This document shows, in pieces, positions 58,773-64,000 of a stretch of 64,000 nucleotides of DNA (position 1 is the stretch's first letter; every line of letters begins with the position of its first letter). The notes beneath the pieces were generated by a model. The model saw nothing but the letters and a program-made list of their open reading frames with translations, did no database searches and was not told the origin of the DNA. This DNA comes from Acidovorax sp. 107 (GTDB taxonomy: Bacteria; Pseudomonadota; Gammaproteobacteria; Burkholderiales; Burkholderiaceae_C). The position numbers were made by a program, and so were the translations under genes. Where the stretch lies: the NCBI RefSeq assembly GCF_003058055.1, contig NZ_QBTZ01000001.1:2358501-2422500 (forward strand), given 5' to 3'.

Positions 58773-59774
58773 ATGCCCCCGTTTCCTTCGGGCGAAATTT
58801 CGCTCGCCCCGTGCGCGCCCGCGCACCCACTCACAGCCTCTGCGCTCACGCACGAGGGTCCTGTCGATCAGGCCGTGGCCCAAGCAGCCGCCACCGCCGA
58901 CATCACCCGCCAATTCATCCGTGCCAAGCAGCCCTGCGCCGACGGCTACCGCTGGTACCTGCGCCGCCAGGAGGGCGCCAGCAACTACCAGGCTTTGCTG
59001 GACGACCTGGTGCGCGAGGGCCGCGTGGAAGACGCGTGCTGGATGCTGGACCAGTTCGGTCCCACCAACGATGTGCTGGAGGTAGACCACCTCGAGGCCG
59101 ACGCGCTGGTGTTCGCCGGCAGCGTGCACTGCCGGGGCAGCGCGGACGTGGACGGTGTGCTGCGCACCGGCCGCAGCCTGAGTGTGCAGGGCGGCCTGCG
59201 GGTGGGCGGTGCGCTGCGCGTGGGCGAAGACCTGCGCGTGGCGGGCGCGGTGCGCTGCGAGGGCAGTGCGCGGCTGCAGGGCGATGCGCGTGTGGGCTGG
59301 TCGCTGACCGTGGCGCAGCGGCTGCAATGCACGGGCAGCCTGCGGGTGGGCGGCGAGCTGGACTGCGGCGCCGCCGCCCACGTCGGTGGCCACTGCCGGG
59401 TGACCCAGGATCTGCGGGTGGTGGGCGACCTGGGCTGCGACGGCGGCATCAAGGTGGGCGGGCATCTGCAAGCCGATGCCGCCGTGCAGGCCGCCCGGGG
59501 CGTGTGGGTAATGGGCGATGTGGACTGCAAGGGCCATCTGCAGGTGGGCTGGGGGGTGCGGGCCGGTGGGCACATTCACGCCGGTGGGGCCATCCGCGCC
59601 GGCGAGAGCCTGTGGGCGGGCGAGACCATTGCAGCGGGCGAGGCTTACGGGGTGTATGCAGGCCTGGTCGTGCCACTGCCCGACTGGCCCCACAGTGCCA
59701 GGGTGTGCGCCCGCGAACAGCCATCGCGCCTGCTGAGCGGCTGCTGGTCTGATGAACAGGGAATCACACCATGA
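58773..59774 (+). CDS. Beta-helix repeat (bactofilin-like, polymer-forming?) protein
   Basis: A 333-residue protein in two parts. Residues ~45-105 (FIRAKQPCADGYRWYLRR, NYQALLDDLVREGRVEDACW, MLDQFGPT) form a small helical module. Residues ~115-300 are a run of short Gly/Val repeats such as GGLRVGGALRVGEDLRVAGA and CKGHLQVGWGVRAGGHIHAG, with a hydrophobic residue every second position and Gly turns, as in bactofilins and other right-handed beta-helices. The ATG at 58773 has a CAGGAG ribosome site. Function unknown; structural or scaffold roles are plausible. Confidence 0.7.
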   Translation: MPPFPSGEISLAPCAPAHPLTASALTHEGPVDQAVAQAAATADITRQFIRAKQPCADGYRWYLRRQEGASNYQALLDDLVREGRVEDACWMLDQFGPTNDVLEVDHLEADALVFAGSVHCRGSADVDGVLRTGRSLSVQGGLRVGGALRVGEDLRVAGAVRCEGSARLQGDARVGWSLTVAQRLQCTGSLRVGGELDCGAAAHVGGHCRVTQDLRVVGDLGCDGGIKVGGHLQADAAVQAARGVWVMGDVDCKGHLQVGWGVRAGGHIHAGGAIRAGESLWAGETIAAGEAYGVYAGLVVPLPDWPHSARVCAREQPSRLLSGCWSDEQGITP

Positions 59775-59919
59775 CAGACGCCCCCCGCGCTTGCCCACGG
59801 CCGAGCAATCGACTGCGCACCGCGCCTTGCATCCCAACCCGGCAAGGTGGCTATGCAGCCCCGGAAGTATTGCGAACAGGCTCTGCGCTGTACCAGCCTT
59901 TGGTTGGCCAGCCCAGACT

Positions 59920-60762
59920 TCAGCCCAGCACTTCGCGCAGGGCGGCTTCGTACAGGCCAGTGAGCTTGTCCATCACGCCCAGCAGACGCTCGCTGGTGGT
60001 AGCCACCGCGTTCAGCCCTGCGTCATCGGCGGGGCGGCGCAGGGCCGATTCAAAGAACAGCCACTGCGAGTCGGCCAACTCCAGCTCGTTGCGGATGGCG
60101 GTGGTGGACACCGGCGCCGCCTTCAGCGTCTGCAGCGCCTGGCGGAAATCGGCCGCGTCGGACGCCAGCTGGGCCTGCACCACCTTGGACTCCACCTTGG
60201 CTGCATGCAGAAAATAGTTCTTGGCCAGGCGTTGTGACAGCATGCGCTGACGGCCCGCAAGGTTGACCAAGCGGGCACTGGGGGCGGGGGCCATTTTCTC
60301 GATGGACTCGGTCACGGCCTGCGCAATCAGCAGCGTGCGGTCGGCCTGCTCGGAAGCCGCCACCACCAGCGCAGTCTGGGTTGCTGGCGCGGCAGTCAGC
60401 TGGTTGAGCAATGCAAACTGCTTTTGCACCTCGGCCAGCTGGCGCCCCACATCGGCCGGCCACTGCCCCGACTGCGTGCCTTTGGCCAGCTCGCTGCTGC
60501 CCGACAGGGCCATCTTGCGCGCCAGTCCCATCACATCCACGGCAGCGCCAGGCAGCACCTGCAGGTACTGCTGGCAATAGGCCTTGGCCATGCGTTGCGA
60601 TAGCGCACGGAACCAGCCCGCATAGTTGATGGCCCCCGACAGCCCCATCTGCGCCTGCGCGCTCAGGGCCCAGGTAGGCAGAAGGATGCCCGCCGCGACC
60701 CATTGAACAGCCACGCGGCGCTGGCACGGCATGGCATCGGCTGAAAATTCGCGCGTCAACAT
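59920..60762 (-). CDS. Secreted PilJ/NarX-like sensor-domain protein
   Basis: A 280-residue protein with an N-terminal signal peptide (QWVAAGILLPTWALSAQAQ) and no further membrane helix or output domain. It carries two similar segments, INYAGWFRALSQRMAKAYCQ near residue 45 and NLAGRQRMLSQRLAKNYF near residue 167, which resemble the nitrate-binding P-box of NarX/NarQ and the PilJ domain. It is thus likely a periplasmic solute-binding or sensing protein. It is divergent from moaA, consistent with a link to molybdenum-dependent nitrate respiration, but that is inference. Confidence 0.78.
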   Translation of the reverse strand: MLTREFSADAMPCQRRVAVQWVAAGILLPTWALSAQAQMGLSGAINYAGWFRALSQRMAKAYCQQYLQVLPGAAVDVMGLARKMALSGSSELAKGTQSGQWPADVGRQLAEVQKQFALLNQLTAAPATQTALVVAASEQADRTLLIAQAVTESIEKMAPAPSARLVNLAGRQRMLSQRLAKNYFLHAAKVESKVVQAQLASDAADFRQALQTLKAAPVSTTAIRNELELADSQWLFFESALRRPADDAGLNAVATTSERLLGVMDKLTGLYEAALREVLG

Positions 60763-60930
60763 GGCAATCCCCTTGAAATCGGATGCCCATATTGTTGCGA
60801 CGCACCATCCAAAGCGCACTGCGCCATGTCAAAGGCAGGCACACCCACGCCGGGGCAAAACTTGACCGCGATCAACTCCGCGTGCAGGGGCATACCCCCT
60901 TAGCACAGGCCCATGCGGCAAAATCGCGCC

Positions 60931-62067
60931 ATGGCCGAACGTGTGATTCCTCTGGTGGACCAACGCATCGCCGCTCTGGCGGCGCGGGTGCCCACGCTCC
61001 CCGTAGCCCCCATGGGCCAGCTCACCGACACCCGAGGCCGCCCGCTGCGCGACCTGCGCATCAGCGTGACGGACCGCTGCAACTTCCGCTGCAACTACTG
61101 CATGCCCAAGGAAGTGTTCGACAAGGACTACCCCTACCTGCCGCACGGGGCGCTCCTGAGCTTTGAGGAAATCACGCGGCTGGCGCGGCTCTTTCTGGCG
61201 CATGGCGTGCGCAAGATCCGCCTGACGGGCGGCGAGCCCCTGCTGCGCAAGAACCTCGAAGACCTGGTGGCGCAACTGGCCCAGCTGCGCACCGTGGACG
61301 GCGTGGCGCCGGACCTCACCCTCACCACCAACGGCTCATTGCTCGCACGCAAGGCCCAGGCCCTGAAGGACGCGGGCCTGAACCGCGTGACGGTGAGCCT
61401 GGACGGCCTGGACGATGCAGTCTTCCGCCGCATGAACGATGTGGACTTTCCGGTGGCAGACGTGCTGGCCGGCATCGAGGCTGCACACGCCGCCGGGCTG
61501 TCGCACATCAAGGTCAACATGGTGGTCAAGCGCGGCACCAACGACCACGAGATCTTGCCCATGGCGCGCCACTTTCGCGGCACCGGCACCACGCTGCGCT
61601 TCATCGAATACATGGACGTGGGCGCCACCAACGGCTGGCGCATGGACGAGGTGCTGCCGTCGGCCGAACTCATCAAACGCCTGCGCGCCGAACTGCCGCT
61701 GGTGCAGCTGGACCCAAGCAACCCCGGCGAAACTGCCGAGCGCTGGGGTTATGCCAACGCAGCGGGCCAGCACGACCCTGCGCTGGGCGAGGTGGGCGTG
61801 ATCAGCAGCGTGACCCAGGCCTTCTGCCACGACTGCAACCGCGCACGCCTGTCCACCGAAGGCAAGCTCTATCTGTGCCTGTTTGCCAGCCAGGGCTACG
61901 ACCTGCGCACGCTGCTGCGGGGCGGCGCCAGCGACGAGGCGATTGCCTCGGCCATCGCCCCCATCTGGCAGCAACGCACCGACCGCTACTCCGAGCTGCG
62001 CAGCAGCCTGCCTGCCGATACGGGCCAGGGCGCGCGCCGCGTCGAGATGAGCTACATCGGCGGATGA
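60931..62067 (+). CDS. moaA: GTP 3',8-cyclase (molybdenum cofactor step 1)
   Basis: A 378-residue radical-SAM enzyme. The N-terminal cluster motif is CNFRCNYC, followed by [18 protein letters not shown]; the C-terminal cluster is in [20 protein letters not shown] (three cysteines); and the chain ends in the required Gly-Gly (YIGG). It converts GTP to 3',8-cyclo-dihydro-GTP. The ATG at 60931 was chosen; an ATG six codons upstream is possible. The 156 bases to mobA carry a dispersed repeat. Confidence 0.95.
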   Translation: MAERVIPLVDQRIAALAARVPTLPVAPMGQLTDTRGRPLRDLRISVTDRCNFRCNYCMPKEVFDKDYPYLPHGALLSFEEITRLARLFLAHGVRKIRLTGGEPLLRKNLEDLVAQLAQLRTVDGVAPDLTLTTNGSLLARKAQALKDAGLNRVTVSLDGLDDAVFRRMNDVDFPVADVLAGIEAAHAAGLSHIKVNMVVKRGTNDHEILPMARHFRGTGTTLRFIEYMDVGATNGWRMDEVLPSAELIKRLRAELPLVQLDPSNPGETAERWGYANAAGQHDPALGEVGVISSVTQAFCHDCNRARLSTEGKLYLCLFASQGYDLRTLLRGGASDEAIASAIAPIWQQRTDRYSELRSSLPADTGQGARRVEMSYIGG

Positions 62068-62074
62068 CCTCGGA

Positions 62075-62165
62075 CAACCCCCTGAGCGACTGCGTCGCTT
62101 CCCACTTCTCTCGCACCGCTTCGCAATGCGGGAAGGGGGACGCAGCCCTCGCTGCGGGGCGGCCC
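62075..62165 (-). repeat. Dispersed ~95 bp repeat, copy 2
   Basis: On the minus strand it reads CCCCCTTCCCGC, CGAGAGAAG, GAAGCGACGCAG, TCAGGGGGTTGTC, in the same order as 20318-20398. It lies between moaA and mobA with nested hairpins such as GCGAC TGC GTCGC. Confidence 0.6.
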
Positions 62166-62223
62166 TTGCTTGGCTGCCCTGGTCTGGACGGCGCTCGCTG
62201 CACAAGCCCTAACCCTTCAAAAC

Positions 62224-62862
62224 ATGATTGACACCCAAGACATCACCGGCCTGGTCCTCGCTGGGGGCCGCGGCTCCCGCATGGGCGGGGTGGACAAAGG
62301 CCTGCAGAACTTTCGCGGCCTGCCGCTGGCCCTGCACACGCTGATGCGGCTGCAGATGCAGACGGGCAACGTGATGGTCAATGCCAACCGCAATCTGGCG
62401 GCCTACGAGGCGTTTGGCACGCCGGTGTGGCCCGACGTGCTGAGCGACTACGCCGGGCCACTGGCGGGCTTTCTGACCGGGCTGGAGCGCTGCGAAACGC
62501 CCTGGCTGCTGACGGTACCTTGCGATACGCCGCTGTTTCCGCTGGACCTCGCCCAGCGCCTGGCGGCTGCGGCAGACGCCGAGGGCGCTGACATGGCCAT
62601 GGCCGCAGCGCCAGAAGACGACGGCAAGGGCCACGTCACCGTGCGCCCGCAGCCGGTGTTCTGCCTGCTGCGCGTGGACCTGCTGGAAAGCCTGGTCGCC
62701 TTCACCCAGGCCGGTGGCCGCAAGATCGACGCGTGGACCGGCCAGCACCGCTGCGCCATCGTGCCGTTCGACCAGCCGGGCGACGACCCCCAGGCCTTCT
62801 TCAACGCCAACACGCTGGCCGAGCTGCACGCGCTGGAAAGCAGCAGCGCGCCCCAGGCCTGA
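62224..62862 (+). CDS. mobA: Molybdenum cofactor guanylyltransferase
   Basis: A 212-residue enzyme that adds GMP to molybdopterin, giving the guanine dinucleotide cofactor of DMSO-reductase-family enzymes such as nitrate reductase. The nucleotide motif is [20 protein letters not shown], with [20 protein letters not shown] and the C-terminal [10 protein letters not shown]. The ATG at 62224 starts the conserved part. It is followed after 15 bases by the GNAT gene. Confidence 0.94.
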   Translation: MIDTQDITGLVLAGGRGSRMGGVDKGLQNFRGLPLALHTLMRLQMQTGNVMVNANRNLAAYEAFGTPVWPDVLSDYAGPLAGFLTGLERCETPWLLTVPCDTPLFPLDLAQRLAAAADAEGADMAMAAAPEDDGKGHVTVRPQPVFCLLRVDLLESLVAFTQAGGRKIDAWTGQHRCAIVPFDQPGDDPQAFFNANTLAELHALESSSAPQA

Positions 62863-62877
62863 GCTGCCCCCCACCTC

Positions 62878-63432
62878 ATGAACGATCGCCCCCCAGTGGA
62901 CCCAGTGGATGCTGGCGCGGTACACATCCGCCCCCTGGTCGCCGCCGATGCGGTGGCCTACAAGGCCCTGCGCGACGAGGCACTGCGCACGGCGCCGGAT
63001 GCCTTCACCTCGGACTACGAATCTTCCGTGGGCCGCGATGCCAGCGAGTACGTGGCGCGGTTTGGCGCGCCGGAGTCCGGCCAGTTCTTTCTGGGCGCCT
63101 TTGACACGGCGGGCCAGCTGCTCGGCTGCCTGGGTTGCGAGCGCGAGCAGCGCACCAAACAGCGCCATTGCGCCGTGGTGGTGGGCATGATGGTGTCGGC
63201 TTCAGCGCAGCGCAGGGGCATTGGCCGGATGCTGGTGGAGGCCTGCGTGCAGGCCGCCAGCCAGGTGCCGGGGCTGACCCAGCTGGTGCTTACCGTCACT
63301 GCGTCCAACCACCACGTGGTGCGCCTGTACGAGCAGGCCGGGTTCCGCGCCTGGGGCCTGCTGCCCAACGCCATCGTGGTGAATGGCGTGGGCTACGACA
63401 AGCTGCACATGGTGCGGCTGCTCTCCCACTGA
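62878..63432 (+). CDS. GNAT-family N-acetyltransferase
   Basis: A 184-residue acetyltransferase. The acetyl-CoA motif is SASAQRRGIGRMLVEACVQA, followed by LVLTVTASNHHVVRLYEQAG and FRAWGLLPNAIVVNG. Its substrate is unknown. It is sandwiched between mobA (15 bases) and moeA (19 bases), so it is co-transcribed with cofactor genes without an evident role in that pathway. Confidence 0.9.
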   Translation: MNDRPPVDPVDAGAVHIRPLVAADAVAYKALRDEALRTAPDAFTSDYESSVGRDASEYVARFGAPESGQFFLGAFDTAGQLLGCLGCEREQRTKQRHCAVVVGMMVSASAQRRGIGRMLVEACVQAASQVPGLTQLVLTVTASNHHVVRLYEQAGFRAWGLLPNAIVVNGVGYDKLHMVRLLSH

Positions 63433-63451
63433 ATTCAAGCCAATCTCACCC

Positions 63452-64000
63452 ATGAAAACCATTGCCCAGATAGCCGCCGAGCTGCAAGGCTACGACCCGC
63501 AGGCCCTGAGCGCTGCCGATGTGAACCAGTTTCTGGACCGGCTGGTCGAGCCCGTCACCGCTACCGAAGTGCTGCCGCTGTTCAGCGCGCTGGGCCGCGT
63601 GCTGGCGCAGGACGTGATCTCGCCCGTCAGCGTGCCGCCCCACGACAACTCGGCCATGGACGGCTACGCCTTTGCCGGCGCGCAACTGGTGGCCGGGCAG
63701 CCGCTCACGCTGCGCGTGGTGGGCACCGCCCTGGCGGGCAAGGCCTGGGCGGGCACCGTGGCAGCGGGCGAATGCGTGAAGATCATGACCGGCGCCATCA
63801 TGCCTGCGGGGCTGGACACCGTGGTGCCCCAGGAGTTCACCACCGCCACTGCCGACGGCCACATCACCATCGCTGCCGATGTGCTGCGCGCCGGCGATAA
63901 CCGCCGCTTCAAGGGCGAGGACATCATGGAAGGCCGCGTGGCGCTGGCCCGTGGCGAGCTGCTGACGCCTGCCGCCCTGGGCCTGGTGGCCAGCCTGGGC
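63452..64000 (+). CDS. moeA: Molybdopterin molybdotransferase, 5' part (cut by window end)
   Basis: The frame is open from the ATG at 63452 to the window end, giving the first 183 residues. Recognised by FSALGRVLAQDVISPVSVPP, HDNSAMDGYAFAG, VKIMTGAIMPAGLDTVVPQE and NRRFKGEDIMEGRVALARGE. MoeA inserts molybdate into adenylylated molybdopterin. It continues the moaA-mobA-GNAT series. Confidence 0.95.
   Translation, partial: MKTIAQIAAELQGYDPQALSAADVNQFLDRLVEPVTATEVLPLFSALGRVLAQDVISPVSVPPHDNSAMDGYAFAGAQLVAGQPLTLRVVGTALAGKAWAGTVAAGECVKIMTGAIMPAGLDTVVPQEFTTATADGHITIAADVLRAGDNRRFKGEDIMEGRVALARGELLTPAALGLVASLG

Noticed and set aside
59771-60217. A 148-codon plus-strand frame overlapping the beta-helix gene stop with ATGA
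   Set aside because: Most of it is antisense to the PilJ-like gene, and the composition (Ser/Arg/Ala) matches a complement frame rather than a protein.

Overview
The window is a GC-rich chromosomal segment that I read as a betaproteobacterium of the Comamonadaceae, most likely Acidovorax or a close relative. The basis is gene content and order (ilvBNC-pssA-leuA; an ECF-type sigma factor with DUF3619, DUF3106 and RDD genes; paired ppa/hppA; a DHC-SHP-cytochrome b561 cluster) and a dispersed imperfect repeat containing TTGATAGCT and AGCGCTAG that I associate with this family. There is no phage, plasmid, transposase or CRISPR array. It is core chromosome with a few accessory islands.

Layout. 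1-8.7 kb: 5' part of purL (minus), map, glnD, def, a YbaN-like membrane protein, two identical tRNA-Asn genes, the N-degron pair aat-bpt, and an IclR regulator. 8.9-16.4 kb (minus): pbpG, and a branched-chain amino-acid block in the order ilvB-ilvN-ilvC-pssA-leuA, with an unannotated leucine-rich leader peptide and attenuator-like hairpin before leuA. 16.7-20.3 kb (plus): a tightly packed sigma factor/DUF3619/DUF3106/RDD/dgkA/LOG run. 20.4-23.8 kb: PII protein, NAD synthetase and a FemAB/GNAT-like protein. 23.9-34.0 kb: a chemotaxis island of four methyl-accepting proteins and a CheW, all receptors ending in a WESF tail. Two of the receptors share about 1.1 kb of almost identical DNA. 34.2-39.6 kb: soluble and membrane pyrophosphatases and a DUF1631 protein. 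39.8-44.4 kb: two-component system plus PepSY protein, divergent from a small c-type/b-type cytochrome chain and rubredoxin. 44.5-47.5 kb: unusual P-type ATPase and a glyoxalase-fold protein. 47.5-54.0 kb: TetR-controlled efflux operon (outer-membrane channel, HlyD adaptor, two ABC-2 permeases, no ATPase gene) with a pair of clear palindromic operators. 54-58.4 kb: DUF962, a Crp/Fnr regulator, aldehyde dehydrogenase, DUF2889 and a short-chain dehydrogenase. 58.5-60.8 kb: a beta-helix repeat protein and a PilJ/NarX-like sensor domain protein. 60.9-64 kb: molybdenum cofactor genes moaA, mobA, moeA (cut by the window end) with a GNAT acetyltransferase.

Themes. GlnD and GlnB, enzyme and substrate of the nitrogen-sensing cascade, are both present. 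Map and Def (N-terminal processing) and Aat/Bpt (N-degron tagging) lie within 7 kb. The PilJ-like protein next to Moco genes suggests a link to nitrate respiration.

The most interesting signals are: the TTGATAGCT repeat inserted in frame inside purL, nadE and a GNAT-like gene and at several gene edges; the gene-conversion-like tract between two receptors; the leucine leader; the twin TetR operators; and a second ~95 bp repeat family at 20.3 and 62.1 kb. All family names come from reading translations by eye; no database search was run.
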